Program-made: the position numbers and the translations under genes
Notes under the pieces: generated by a model
What the model was told of the DNA's origin: nothing
What the model saw: the letters and a program-made list of their open reading frames with translations, nothing else
Databases searched by the model: none
Assembly: GCF_023155855.1 (NCBI RefSeq)
Contig: NZ_JAKNUT010000006.1
Span: forward strand, 124,001 to 188,000
Source of the DNA: Microbacterium aoyamense
Lineage (GTDB): Bacteria; Actinomycetota; Actinomycetes; Actinomycetales; Microbacteriaceae
Direction of reading: 5' to 3'
Length of the DNA stretch: 64,000 nt
Part shown: positions 1 through 11,336 of the stretch, piece after piece
How the letters are laid out: every line of letters starts with the position of its first letter
Position numbering within the stretch: position 1 is the stretch's first letter

Positions 1-1329
1 CTGGAGCAAGTCGTTGAACACGTCGTGATATGTCTGCTTGACTGCGGCGGATGTGTAGCCCTTCCTCACCATCCGTCGCAGAACGCGAGCGATGTAGTCG
101 GCTTGTCGCTCCAGGTTGAACACGATCGCGTAGAAGTTCGTGTTCGGTCCGTACATCATGAAGAAGTTGGGGAAGCCCGGTACGGAGATTCCCAGAAACG
201 CCTGCGGATCGTCACCCCAGGTCGCGTGGATGTCGCGCCCGCCCTCGCCGACAACGGTCATGCCCAGGAGGAACTCAGCCGGCCGGAAGCCGGTCGCGGT
301 GACCACGACATCCGCCGGGTGCTTCTCGCCGTTCGCGTCGATGACGCCGTCTTCGTAGAGGGCGGCGACGGCACTCGCGACCACCCGCACGTTCTCGCGC
401 TGGATTGCGGGCAGGTACTCGTTGCTGCGGACCGGCCGCTTGGCGAGGTAGGCACCCTTCGGCGTGAGCAGCGCACGCAACTCCGGATCGGCCACGGAGT
501 TCGCGAGGTGGAGCGTGCATCGATCGATCGCCTTGCGATCGGCAGCCGACCCGGGGCGCACCACCCGGCCGCCGAACCAGTTCTTCTCCTGGTTGAAGAA
601 GAGCCGAGTCCGTTCCCGACGGTATCCTCGCGGTGAGTTCAGCCGACGACGCTGCTCGGGCGTGAACGTGCTCCTCTCCTTCATGTCCACCCACGCGGGC
701 TGGCGCTGGAAGAGTGTGAGACTCGCCGCCCCCGGCGCGAGCGCCGGCACCACCTGCGCCGCCGATGATCCGGTGCCGATTACCGCGACGCGTTTGCCCT
801 CCCACGGGACGGAGTGGTTCCAACGTGCGGTGTGGACCACCTGTCCCCCATACAGCTCGCGCCCGGGCAGATTCGGCTCAGCCGGAACGTTCAGCAGACC
901 GATGGACGAGACCACGGCAGTGAACCGCCACTCACGACCGTCGTCCGAGCGAACCGTCTGGCTCTGCGAGCGCTCATCCCACTCGATCTCGACAATACGG
1001 GTGCGCAGCTCGAGTCGGTCGCCCAACCCCCACTCGTCCGCGGTCTCCTCGAGATAACCCAGCAGTTCCCCCTGCGTCGCGAAGGGGCGCGACCAGTCGT
1101 AGGGCTTGAACGAGTACGAGTACATGTGCGACGGTGTGTCGACCTCCGCGCCCGGGTAGGTGTTGTGGAACCAGGTTCCGCCGATGCCGTCTCCCGCCTC
1201 GAAGATCGTGAAGTTGCTGATCCCCGATCGGATGAGCCGCACGGCCATCGCGATTCCCGCGAAGCCCGCCCCGATGATGGCGACGGATGGTCCGCCGATG
1301 GAGGGCTCGCTGTTCATCTGTGTGTGCAT
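1..1329 (-). CDS. Baeyer-Villiger-like flavin monooxygenase (partial, C-terminus beyond window)
   Basis: Probable cytoplasmic FAD/NADPH-dependent monooxygenase. The frame is open for 443 codons from an ATG at 1329 to the window edge, so the C-terminus is missing. Visible motifs are an FAD Rossmann GAGFAG (residues 20-25), GGTWFHNTYPG (50-60), a Baeyer-Villiger-type fingerprint near 160-170 (YGGQVVHTARW, with Tyr in place of the usual Phe) and a second dinucleotide site GTGSSAAQ. Family members of this type oxygenate ketones or related carbonyls; the substrate here is unknown. A second in-frame ATG lies at 1317. It follows the ABC transporter ATPase by 9 bp and is probably the last gene of that operon, so the substrate may be something imported by the transporter (inference). 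Confidence 0.85.
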   Translation of the reverse strand, partial: MHTQMNSEPSIGGPSVAIIGAGFAGIAMAVRLIRSGISNFTIFEAGDGIGGTWFHNTYPGAEVDTPSHMYSYSFKPYDWSRPFATQGELLGYLEETADEWGLGDRLELRTRIVEIEWDERSQSQTVRSDDGREWRFTAVVSSIGLLNVPAEPNLPGRELYGGQVVHTARWNHSVPWEGKRVAVIGTGSSAAQVVPALAPGAASLTLFQRQPAWVDMKERSTFTPEQRRRLNSPRGYRRERTRLFFNQEKNWFGGRVVRPGSAADRKAIDRCTLHLANSVADPELRALLTPKGAYLAKRPVRSNEYLPAIQRENVRVVASAVAALYEDGVIDANGEKHPADVVVTATGFRPAEFLLGMTVVGEGGRDIHATWGDDPQAFLGISVPGFPNFFMMYGPNTNFYAIVFNLERQADYIARVLRRMVRKGYTSAAVKQTYHDVFNDLLQ

Positions 1330-1338
1330 CCGGCGTTC

Positions 1339-2106
1339 CTAGAGGACTTTCGCGAGGAAGTCGCGTGTGCGGGCATGCGCCGCCTGCTGATTGAGGACAG
1401 AGACCGGACCATCCTCGACGAGGACTCCGTCTTCCATGAAGAGGAAGCGATCGCACACTTCACGTGCGAATCCGACCTCGTGGGTGACGATGATGCTGGT
1501 CATCCCGTCCCGGACGAGTTCGCGGATCACCTGCAGGACCTCGTTCACCATCTCGGGATCAAGGGCGCTCGTGGGCTCGTCGAACAGCAGCGCTTCGGGG
1601 CGCATCGCGAGCGCCCGCGCGATCGCCACGCGCTGCTGCTGACCACCTGAGAGCTGGGACGGGAAGCTGTTCGCCTTCTCCGCCAGACCCACCCGGTCGA
1701 GGAGGGCGAGCGCTTCGGTCCTGGCCTGCACTCGACCGCGCTTCTGCACCCTGACGGGGCCCTCGACGAGATTCTCGAGCACGGTCATGTGCGGGAACAG
1801 GTTGAACTGCTGGAATACCATCCCCAGGCGCTGACGCTGCATCGACTCCGTCTTGTCATGGAGCTCCCGGATCCCGCGCCCGTGCGATCGGTAGCCCATC
1901 AGGTCGCCCCCGAGGAAGACCGCGCCCTCATCGGGACGCTCGAGCATGTTCAGACAGCGCAGGAGCGTGCTCTTCCCACTACCCGACGGTCCGAGGATGC
2001 AGAGGGCCTCCCCCTGTGCGACTTCGAAACTCACGGAGCGCAGCACCTGGTGGGAGCCGAAAGACTTGGAGATGTTGATGGCTGCGATCAGGGGTACTGA
2101 CATCAT
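1339..2106 (-). CDS. Polar amino-acid ABC transporter, ATP-binding protein
   Basis: 255-residue cytoplasmic ATPase that powers import by the neighbouring permease. Walker A GPSGSGKST lies at about 39-47, the signature LSGGQQQR in the middle third, followed by Walker B LLFDEPTSALDP and the switch histidine in IIVTHE. It belongs to the GlnQ/HisP group by sequence feel and by its partners. The ATG at 2106 overlaps the permease stop (ATGA), indicating translational coupling; a second ATG follows immediately. Substrate specificity cannot be read from the sequence. Confidence 0.93.
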   Translation of the reverse strand: MMSVPLIAAINISKSFGSHQVLRSVSFEVAQGEALCILGPSGSGKSTLLRCLNMLERPDEGAVFLGGDLMGYRSHGRGIRELHDKTESMQRQRLGMVFQQFNLFPHMTVLENLVEGPVRVQKRGRVQARTEALALLDRVGLAEKANSFPSQLSGGQQQRVAIARALAMRPEALLFDEPTSALDPEMVNEVLQVIRELVRDGMTSIIVTHEVGFAREVCDRFLFMEDGVLVEDGPVSVLNQQAAHARTRDFLAKVL

Positions 2107-2999
2107 TTCACCGCCCGTCGATCGCGGCTCAGGGCTCGCTCCAAGTGGTACTGGCCATACGAGAGCGCACTGACGAACACCGCGTACCAGATCGTCGCAA
2201 CGAGCAGAAGCGGCACGATGTCATACGTGCGGTTGTAGATCGTCTGGACGGAGTACAGAAGATCCGGAACTGCGATGAAAGCCGCGAGCGAGGTCGCCTT
2301 CAGGAGATTGATGGTGTCGTTGCTGATCGGCGGGATGGCTATCCGCATGGCCTGCGGCAGCACGATGCGGAAGAACATGAGCGGCTTCGTCATCCCGATC
2401 GCGGCGGCGGCTTCGCGCTGACCGACCGGGATGGCCAGCAACGACGCGCGGATCACCTCCGATGTGTAGGCGGCCTGCTGGAACCCGAACGCGAAGACCG
2501 CTGCCCAGAAGCCGTTCACGACCGCGGAAGTGTCGATCGACCACCACTCGGGCCCGAACGGCACGCCCAGCGAGATGCGCGGATAGATGATCGCGATGTT
2601 GAACCAGAGGATCAGCAGGACGAGCAGCGGGATGGACCGGAAGAACCAGACGTAGATGCCCGAGATCGCGCGTAGCACGGGATTGGTGGACAACCGCATG
2701 TTCGCGAGGATCACTGATGCCACGAGCGCGAGACTCATCGACAACACCGTGAGCAGGAGCGTATTGACGATCCCCTGCAGGACGCTCGGTGCGAACAGGT
2801 ACTCCCAGACGACGGGCCAGCCGAGTGCAGGGCGCAGGACGAAGTCGATGATCGCGACGATCGCGATCAGCAGCACGAGTCCGGCGACCGCATTTCGCAC
2901 GACGTGCGAGTGCTTCTCGTGCGGGGCGGCGCCCAGGCTGATCGCCTGGGCGCGCCACACGGATTCGGATGCCGGCTCGGTGATGAGCGAGCTGCTCAT
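2103..2999 (-). CDS. Polar amino-acid ABC transporter, permease
   Basis: 298-residue inner-membrane permease of the HisM/GlnP type. It has an N-terminal cytoplasmic stretch, a first membrane segment near residues 40-60, then the binding-protein-dependent transport domain with the EAA-like loop (VGQREAAAAIGMTKPLMFFRIVLPQAM). The chosen ATG at 2999 overlaps the stop of the binding-protein gene (ATGA). An upstream in-frame extension to 3401 exists, but it is only the shadow of the binding-protein gene. It forms one transporter with its two neighbours. Confidence 0.92.
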   Translation of the reverse strand: MSSSLITEPASESVWRAQAISLGAAPHEKHSHVVRNAVAGLVLLIAIVAIIDFVLRPALGWPVVWEYLFAPSVLQGIVNTLLLTVLSMSLALVASVILANMRLSTNPVLRAISGIYVWFFRSIPLLVLLILWFNIAIIYPRISLGVPFGPEWWSIDTSAVVNGFWAAVFAFGFQQAAYTSEVIRASLLAIPVGQREAAAAIGMTKPLMFFRIVLPQAMRIAIPPISNDTINLLKATSLAAFIAVPDLLYSVQTIYNRTYDIVPLLLVATIWYAVFVSALSYGQYHLERALSRDRRAVK

Positions 3000-3844
3000 T
3001 CGGTCACCAGATGAGACTCTTCGATCATCATGCCCGGCGTGCCGTAGGTGTCGAAGATCGCGGCATAAGTGCCGTCGGCGATCATCTCGTTGAAGGCGTC
3101 CACGAGGCGCGGACCCCACTCGCTGCCCTTGGGCACGGCGAAGCCGATCTCGAGTTGCAGATAGCGCGGACCGGTGATGGTCCACTTGTCGGGATTCTCG
3201 GCCGCCTGGTATCCCATCGAGCTCAGCGTCGCTGTCGCAGTGTCGACCTGACCGCTCTGGGCTGCGAGGTCCGCGCTCGCCCAATCGGGGAAGGTCTTGA
3301 TGTCGATGGGCGCCTCGCCGGCCTCGACGCAGGCCGCCGACTGCTCCTCGAGCGACTGGATCGGGCTCGAGGATGCCGGCAGGCCGATGCTCAGCCCGCA
3401 CAGGGCCATCATGTCGTCGGCGATCTCGGGATTGCCCGTCTTGACCTGGAAGCCGTAGCCGTCCTGGAGGGCGATCGCGAAGTCGAACTTCTCGAGGCGC
3501 TCCGGCGTCGCGTCAGCGCCGGGCACGAAGACGTACTTCTCGCTCTCGAGGCCGAGCAGCGAGTTCTCCCACGTGGTGCGCTCGTTCTCGATCGTCACGC
3601 CCAGGTATGGCGCGAGTGCGCTCGACAGGTCCGGGAGCATGCCGATGAGGTCGTCCGCATCGTTGGTGTACGCCCACGGGGGCACGCCGGTCTGCTGCGG
3701 GATGGTGAAGGACTCCCCATCGGCGGTCGTCTCTGTCGATTCATCCGGCGCGGCGGTGGACGAGCACCCGGCGAGGGCGATGGCGACGGCGCCCAAGAAG
3801 GCACCGGTGAAGATGGCGTGCTGTGTGCGGTGGGTACGACGCAT
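2996..3844 (-). CDS. ABC transporter substrate-binding lipoprotein (polar amino-acid type)
   Basis: 282-residue extracytoplasmic binding protein anchored as a lipoprotein. The N-terminus is basic (MRRTHRTQH), followed by a hydrophobic stretch and the lipobox LAGC, with the acylated Cys at about residue 26. The body resembles SBP family 3 (bacterial extracellular solute-binding), with an LPDLSSALAPYLGVTIE-like core. ATG 3844 was chosen because AGGAG sits 8 bases upstream and the signal peptide then starts correctly; the frame continues upstream to 3958 without signal-peptide character. It is first gene of the transporter operon and divergent from the PucR regulator. Confidence 0.9.
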   Translation of the reverse strand: MRRTHRTQHAIFTGAFLGAVAIALAGCSSTAAPDESTETTADGESFTIPQQTGVPPWAYTNDADDLIGMLPDLSSALAPYLGVTIENERTTWENSLLGLESEKYVFVPGADATPERLEKFDFAIALQDGYGFQVKTGNPEIADDMMALCGLSIGLPASSSPIQSLEEQSAACVEAGEAPIDIKTFPDWASADLAAQSGQVDTATATLSSMGYQAAENPDKWTITGPRYLQLEIGFAVPKGSEWGPRLVDAFNEMIADGTYAAIFDTYGTPGMMIEESHLVTE

Positions 3845-4009
3845 GCGGAACTCCTGGGGTGGTGTGGCGTACGGGTTGTCAGCGATGTTACGGAACCGCT
3901 GAGGTGACAGGTCGGTGTGCTCGCACACAGTGTTCGAGATCTTCCTGTGCATGTGCAACGATTTACCACGATCGAATCAGGGGCGAAATCAGGACGAAAC
4001 GGGAGAGCC
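3845..4009. promoter_or_regulatory. Divergent promoter region with GTGTGC-TC-GCACAC inverted repeat
   Basis: 165 bp between the binding-protein gene (minus) and the PucR gene (plus). A perfect 6-bp inverted repeat, GTGTGC-N2-GCACAC, lies at 3915-3928, and a looser TGCA-TG-TGCA follows near 3950. Such a site between a regulator and its divergent target is a natural PucR operator candidate; binding is inferred, not shown. No convincing -35/-10 pair was assigned. Confidence 0.4.
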
Positions 4010-5617
4010 GTGGAGACGCTGGATCGACTAGTGAGCAACCTGCGGGGAATGGTGACGCTCCCGCGCGGCACAGCGGCGCCCGCGCTCGTGATCCGGGCCT
4101 GCAGCATCGTCGAGCCGCAGGATCAGGGCGTGACTCGACTCGACCGGTCGGACGAGGTCGTGCTGCTCATCGGCCAGACGCCGGACCACCTGGCAAGCGG
4201 ACTCGAGAACCTCGCGGCATCGCGGCCGGCGCTGGTGATGGTGAAGATGCCGGACACCGTGCCGGTGGAGGATCTCGCCGTCCGCGCGGGCATCGCGCAC
4301 ATCGCGAGAGTCAATCCGGAAGTCCCGTGGGGACAGCTTCATGCGTTGGTCGAGCGGATGATCACCTCCGCCCCCGAGCCCGAAGTCGATCCGCCCACAG
4401 GCATCCCGGAGCGCTCCCAGGTCGGCGATCTGTTCGCCATCGCCAATTCGCTCGCCGATCAGATCAACGGCTATGTGTCGATCGACGACATGCAGAGTCG
4501 AGTGCTGGCCTTCTCGCCATTGGACGAGCACGCCGATCAACTTCGGCGCGACTCCATCCTCGGCCGCGGAGCACCTCCCGGCCACCGGGAGCAACTACGC
4601 GCTCAGGGCGTCTGGGATGAGCTCCGCCGCCCCGGCCGTGTCCTGGAGTTCGGGCGCGACGGCGACACAATGCCGCGGCTCGCCGCCGGCATGGTGGACG
4701 AGCGAACGCAGCGCCAGCTCGGAACAATCTGGGTCCAGCAAGGAGCGATGCCCTTCGCCGCGCGCGCGCGTCAAATCCTGTCAGCAGGCGCCACACTCGC
4801 CGCGCGGGCGATTCTCCGCGCGGATCGTGTCGAGTCCCGCGACACCGAAGCGCTTCTTCAGCTCATCGGCCTCCGTCGGAGCACCGAGTCACGGCGCACA
4901 CTCGCCGCGATCCTCGGCCTCGAGGATTCCCGGACGTGGATGCTCGTCGCGTTCGAGCTCGCATCCGACGACGTTCCCGCAGAGCCGTTCTCCGCACCCC
5001 CAGCGGCGGTGATCGCACTTCATGCCGCCGTCATCCGGCAGAAGGCACAGGTGGCGATCTCGCAGTCGGTCGCCTACGTGATCATCCCCGACCCGCCGGC
5101 CCCGTCGACCATCCTGCCCTGGGCGGAGCGGACCTCTGCCGCCCTGAGCGCCCAGCTGAAGGTGAGCACCCGCTGCGCCGTCGGTCCCTCCGTCGAGAAC
5201 CCGCGCGAACTGCCCCTCGCTCGCGAGACCGTCGACACGATGTTGAAGAAGGCCGCTGCGGAAGGAGCGATCGGAATCATCACGTACGAATCGAGACGGG
5301 CGAATCTCCAGGTGTCCCGAGCTGTCCAGGCACTGTGGGAGAGAGGGCTGCTCACCGGCGAGCCCGTGGACGCGGTCCTTGCGAGCTCTTACGTCGACGG
5401 GCGCGAGCTCCTGCACACCATCGACGTCTACTTCCGCGAGGCGCGGAGTCCTCAGCGCGCATCGCGCGCACTGCATCTGCACCCGAATACTCTGCGCCAA
5501 CGGCTAAGGCGCATCGAGCGCGTCACCGGCCTGCACCTGGATGACGACGACGAGCGGCTGCTGTTGGAGCTCGAGGTGCGCGCATACGTCGATGGCCTGG
5601 CGCGGGACGCGAGTTAG
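4010..5617 (+). CDS. PucR-family transcriptional regulator (CdaR-type C-terminal HTH)
   Basis: 535-residue DNA-binding regulator. The N-terminal part resembles the PucR sensory domain. The C-terminal 60 residues carry the PucR/CdaR helix-turn-helix (LHTIDVYFREARSPQRASRALHLHP, here shortened in description, followed by NTLRQRLRRIERVTGL). GTG 4010 was chosen because GGGAG lies 5 bases upstream; the frame is open from 3917 but the extra 31 residues lack a ribosome site. Its divergent position suggests that it controls the ABC transporter/monooxygenase operon. The effector is unknown; PucR-family proteins often sense nitrogen compounds. Confidence 0.85.
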   Translation: METLDRLVSNLRGMVTLPRGTAAPALVIRACSIVEPQDQGVTRLDRSDEVVLLIGQTPDHLASGLENLAASRPALVMVKMPDTVPVEDLAVRAGIAHIARVNPEVPWGQLHALVERMITSAPEPEVDPPTGIPERSQVGDLFAIANSLADQINGYVSIDDMQSRVLAFSPLDEHADQLRRDSILGRGAPPGHREQLRAQGVWDELRRPGRVLEFGRDGDTMPRLAAGMVDERTQRQLGTIWVQQGAMPFAARARQILSAGATLAARAILRADRVESRDTEALLQLIGLRRSTESRRTLAAILGLEDSRTWMLVAFELASDDVPAEPFSAPPAAVIALHAAVIRQKAQVAISQSVAYVIIPDPPAPSTILPWAERTSAALSAQLKVSTRCAVGPSVENPRELPLARETVDTMLKKAAAEGAIGIITYESRRANLQVSRAVQALWERGLLTGEPVDAVLASSYVDGRELLHTIDVYFREARSPQRASRALHLHPNTLRQRLRRIERVTGLHLDDDDERLLLELEVRAYVDGLARDAS

Positions 5618-5630
5618 CGACGAGCCGCGG

Positions 5631-6020
5631 CTAGTCTCGCGCGCCCCGCGTGCTCCACAGCGCCCACGCGACGAGCACGGGCTGCAGCAGCAGGCGGACG
5701 AATCGCTTCGTGTCGGTGTCGAGCATCGGCGCGGACCGCTTCGTGCGCCACTGATGCAGATTGCCGGGGAACACCGCGACGAAGAAGGCCGCGATGATCG
5801 CGCCGATGCGCCCGCGATCGCGGGGCAGCGCGGCAAGGCCGGCGCCGAGCATGATCTCGACGGCACCCGACGCCACGACGATCATGTCCTTGTCGGTGCG
5901 CAGGAGCTTCGTCGCCCAGTCGGGGACGACGATGCGGTAGCCGCGTCGGCCCCACGTGAGGTGCGACACCCCGGCGACGAGCAGGAGGGCGGCGAGCGCG
6001 TACCGCGCGACGGCCCTCAC
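5631..6020 (-). CDS. DoxX-like small integral membrane protein (copy 1)
   Basis: 129 residues with about four hydrophobic segments and the DoxX-like core SGAVEIMLGAGLAALP followed by AAFFVAVFPGNLHQW. DoxX-family proteins are poorly characterised quinone- or redox-associated membrane proteins. Its ATG at 6020 overlaps the stop of the upstream oxidoreductase (ATGA), so it is co-translated with two luciferase-like enzymes. A clear paralogue lies at 12938-13312 and shares the VASGAVEIMLGA and FFVAVFPGN cores. Confidence 0.8.
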   Translation of the reverse strand: MRAVARYALAALLLVAGVSHLTWGRRGYRIVVPDWATKLLRTDKDMIVVASGAVEIMLGAGLAALPRDRGRIGAIIAAFFVAVFPGNLHQWRTKRSAPMLDTDTKRFVRLLLQPVLVAWALWSTRGARD

Positions 6021-6772
6021 AGCGGCACCGCCTCGACGAAGCGCACGTAGTCCGCGGGGGAATCACCGGGAGTGATGGCCCGCAGGACGACCTCGTCGAC
6101 ACCGGCGCGGTACGCATCGAGTCGGTCGTGATCGGGGTCGATGACGGTGTCGAGTGGTCCGATGCCCAGTCGGGTGAAGTTGGCGGCGTACGCGGGATAC
6201 GACCCGTAGCGCGCCGACTCCTCGTGGAGCCGCGGGATGGATGCCGTATCCATCGCCGTCCGCACGTACAGCGCAACGTGCGTCCCGGGCGTGAGATCGT
6301 GCGCCTGCGCAGCCTGGTCGGCCGCGATGTCCTGCGGCAGCCAGCTCAGCAGGACGCCGTCGGAGTCCTCCGCCCCGAGCTGTCGCATCTTCGGCCCGAG
6401 GGCGCCGACGACGATGCGGGCCGGGGTCCGCTCGCGGAGTCCGGTCGCCGCGGTGCGGACGCGGTCGAGCGCGCCGTGCGCGGTCTGGCCCGCCCCGATG
6501 CCGAGGACGAGTCGGTCCGTCGGCAGGGCCAGCCCGTCGATCTGCGCGAGGATCTCGTCGGAGGATCGCCGGTCGACGGGGAGGACTCCGGTCGCGAGAA
6601 CCAGACGGTCGGTCACCGATGCGGCGGCAGCGAGCACCGCGAGCGCATCGGCACCGGGGGTGTCGTTGACCCAGAGTGCGTGGAATCCGCGCTGCTCGAG
6701 CACGGGTGCGAGGACGACAGCCGCGTCCGGCCCCGCGGCCGCGGCGATCCCGATCGAGAGAGAAGCGGTCAT
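6017..6772 (-). CDS. Luciferase-like monooxygenase-family protein, short form
   Basis: 251 residues, shorter than the usual 290-350 of LLM-class (F420- or FMN-dependent) oxidoreductases. The TIM-barrel strands are recognisable (LSIGIAAAAG at the start, LVLGIGAGQT and RIVVGALGPKMRQL in the middle) but the C-terminal part is reduced. It overlaps the next LLM gene upstream by 4 bp (ATGA) and the DoxX gene downstream by 4 bp. Pairs of LLM proteins encoded side by side can form heterodimers as in LuxAB; that is a possibility, not evidence. Substrate and cofactor are unknown. Confidence 0.75.
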   Translation of the reverse strand: MTASLSIGIAAAAGPDAAVVLAPVLEQRGFHALWVNDTPGADALAVLAAAASVTDRLVLATGVLPVDRRSSDEILAQIDGLALPTDRLVLGIGAGQTAHGALDRVRTAATGLRERTPARIVVGALGPKMRQLGAEDSDGVLLSWLPQDIAADQAAQAHDLTPGTHVALYVRTAMDTASIPRLHEESARYGSYPAYAANFTRLGIGPLDTVIDPDHDRLDAYRAGVDEVVLRAITPGDSPADYVRFVEAVPL

Positions 6773-7632
6773 GCGATCGACCGTGCCACGGCACCGGCCT
6801 GCCGATAGAACGCGGCGAGGTCGGGTTCGCCCGCCGGCGGCAGGAGCACGACGCTGTCGACACCGGCCGCGGCGAAGGCCTCGATGCCCCGCGCGACGTC
6901 GTCGACGGATCCCGCGAGCGCGCGCGACTCAGCCGATCGGTCGGGCGCGTTCGTGGCGAAATCCGCCGTCACGCGCTCGAGCGCTCCCTCGCCGAACGCC
7001 GCGACGACGAAGGCGACGACATCGCGCGGCGCAGGTCCGGCTCCCGCCCGCACTCGCTCGATCTGCTTCGCGAGCTCGTCGGGCGAGCGCCTGCTGTCGA
7101 GGACCACGCCGTCGGCGACCTCGCCCGCGAGCGCGAGCGTCTTGGGTCCTTCGGCGGCCGCGTAGACGCGCGCGGACACAGGCGGCGGCCACGCCAGCTG
7201 CACGTCGTCGAGGTGCACGTAGCGGCCATCGAGCGACACGCTCTCACCGCGGAGAAGACTCCGCACCGACGGGACGTACTCGCGCATGAGCGTCAGCGGC
7301 GACGCGACCTTGACACCCGCCTGAGCCATCCACGACTGCACCCCGTGCCCGAGGCCCGGCAGGAACCGACCGGGGAACGTGCGCGCGATCGTCGCGATCT
7401 CCATCGCGGTCACAGCCGCGTTGCGCAGCGGCATCGGCGAGATGCCGATGCCGACGTGGAGGCGCTCGGTCCATGCGAGCGCCGCCGCTGCGGGCGCGAA
7501 GCCGGACTGACGGAAGCAGTCCTCCCAGAGCCACAGTTCGGCAAGCCCCGCGTCTTCCGCGGCGAACACCGCGTCGCGGAACGACTCGGGCGGATTCGGG
7601 TACGGGCTGAAGATCGCTCCGATGCGGGTCAT
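6769..7632 (-). CDS. LLM-class flavin/F420-dependent oxidoreductase
   Basis: 287-residue luciferase-like TIM-barrel oxidoreductase, close to the normal family length. Recognisable parts are RIGAIFSPYPNPPESF at the start, the ELWLWEDCF strand, the GIGISPMPLRNAAVTAMEIATIA region and the RFLPGLGHGVQSWM cofactor loop, which is typical of coenzyme F420-dependent MSMEG-type members. Actinobacteria make F420, so either cofactor is possible. GTGGAAGC precedes the ATG. It is first gene of a three-gene unit with the short LLM protein and the DoxX-like protein. Confidence 0.85.
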   Translation of the reverse strand: MTRIGAIFSPYPNPPESFRDAVFAAEDAGLAELWLWEDCFRQSGFAPAAAALAWTERLHVGIGISPMPLRNAAVTAMEIATIARTFPGRFLPGLGHGVQSWMAQAGVKVASPLTLMREYVPSVRSLLRGESVSLDGRYVHLDDVQLAWPPPVSARVYAAAEGPKTLALAGEVADGVVLDSRRSPDELAKQIERVRAGAGPAPRDVVAFVVAAFGEGALERVTADFATNAPDRSAESRALAGSVDDVARGIEAFAAAGVDSVVLLPPAGEPDLAAFYRQAGAVARSIA

Positions 7633-7703
7633 GCTTCCACTGTGGCACGACCCGCATCGAATCGCTCAGGCGATGGATGCCACGCCTGCCGATACGGCGA
7701 TAC

Positions 7704-10259
<2,556 letters not shown>

Positions 10260-10275
10260 TCCGACTCTCCTGAAA

Positions 10276-10325
10276 GTTGAGTAGAGGACTGTCAAGTTTA
10301 CGAACTTGAGTGCAGTCGTATCAAG
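10276..10325 (-). promoter_or_regulatory. Tandem HAIR boxes (HspR operators) over the clp promoter
   Basis: Read on the plus strand, box 1 is GTTGAGT-N7-TGTCAAG (10276-10296) and box 2 is CTTGAGT-N7-TATCAAG (10305-10325). The HAIR consensus for HspR is CTTGAGT-N7-ACTCAAG, so they match 11 and 12 of 14 positions, and their centres are 29 bp apart, near three helical turns. On the minus strand a promoter TTGATA (10324-10319), 18-bp spacer, TAAACT (10300-10295) lies inside the two boxes: box 2 covers the -35 and box 1 covers the -10/start region. Confidence 0.8.
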
Positions 10326-10435
10326 GTAAACCACAGAGGTCGGGGTGTATTCCCAGGGTCGCGTTCGCGGACAGCGGATGTCCGCACCACGGCGTAACGT
10401 CGAGCGAGCGGGGAGCATTTCGAGGAGGAAGACCC

Positions 10436-10810
10436 ATGGACTGGAAGATCGAACTCATCTACGTGCCGGTGACCGACGTCGACCGCGCGAAGGACTTCTA
10501 CACGAAGATCGGTTTCCACGCCGATCACGATCAGACACCCTTCGAGGGGCTCCGGTTCGTGCAGTTCACGCCTCCGGGCTCCGCGTGCTCGATCGCCTTC
10601 GGCACCGGCTTGGGCGTCTCGCTCGAGCCCGGTCAGCAGAACACGATCCAGGTCGTCGTGCCCGACGCCGACGAGGCGCTCGCGCATCTGCGCGGGCTCG
10701 GCGTCGAGGCGCAGGGCGTCGACGAGCAGGCGTGGGGACGCTTCGTCTCGTTCGACGACCCCGACGGCAACACCTGGACGCTGCAGCAGCTCCCCGACTA
10801 CGGAGCCTGA
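10436..10810 (+). CDS. VOC-family (glyoxalase/bleomycin-resistance fold) protein
   Basis: 124 residues with the vicinal-oxygen-chelate repeat: IELIYVPVTDVDRAKDFY with metal-binding-like positions, and a C-terminal FVSFDDPDGNTWTLQQ. Family members range from glyoxalases to dioxygenases and drug-binding proteins, so the reaction is not assigned. ATG 10436 follows a strong GAGGAGG. It is a single gene, divergent from clp and ending directly against the convergent DUF3817 gene. Confidence 0.88.
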   Translation: MDWKIELIYVPVTDVDRAKDFYTKIGFHADHDQTPFEGLRFVQFTPPGSACSIAFGTGLGVSLEPGQQNTIQVVVPDADEALAHLRGLGVEAQGVDEQAWGRFVSFDDPDGNTWTLQQLPDYGA

Positions 10811-11275
10811 TCAGTCGCGGCCGCCGGGCGGACCGACGATCAGCAGGACGACGAAGATCACGGCGACCGCGAGCACGAGCAGGATCGCGAGCGCCCACGG
10901 CCGGTTCAGGAACCAGCGCATGAGCCGGTCGTGCCACGCCCCGTCGCGCGGGTCCGCGGTCGCAGCGAGCCGCCACGCGCCGTCGAGTCGCCCCGAGCGG
11001 TGCAGCCAGAGCTCGGTCGGAATCGTCGCGTACGGCACGATCGCGCTGCCGATCGCGACGATCGTCGGGCCCGCACCCCACCGCTGGTTCTTCGCGACGA
11101 GGATCGCCGTCGCGCCGTAGGCGAGGAAGACGAACCCGTGGATGCCGCCGCCGATCGTGACGGCGATAGCGAGGTCGGCGGTCGCGCGAAGGATCAGTCC
11201 CGTGATCAGAAGCGTCCACGAGATCGCCTCCGCGATCGCGAGGGCGCGGAAGAGGTTCAGGGGCGCGCGGAACAC
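10811..11275 (-). CDS. DUF3817 integral membrane protein
   Basis: 154-residue membrane protein of the DUF3817 family, recognised from FRALAIAEAISWTLLITGL and VTIGGGIHGFVFLAYGATAILVA. Three N-terminal hydrophobic segments are followed by a soluble stretch and one more C-terminal segment (ALAILLVLAVAVIFVVLLIV). GTG 11275 was chosen because AAGGAGA precedes it; an open frame continues to 11566 through the divergent intergenic palindrome. Function unknown. Confidence 0.82.
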   Translation of the reverse strand: MFRAPLNLFRALAIAEAISWTLLITGLILRATADLAIAVTIGGGIHGFVFLAYGATAILVAKNQRWGAGPTIVAIGSAIVPYATIPTELWLHRSGRLDGAWRLAATADPRDGAWHDRLMRWFLNRPWALAILLVLAVAVIFVVLLIVGPPGGRD

Positions 11276-11336
11276 GGGTCTCCTTCTGAGTGGGGGTCCT
11301 TCGAGCCTATGCGCGCGGGTGGCGTCTCTCGGCCGT

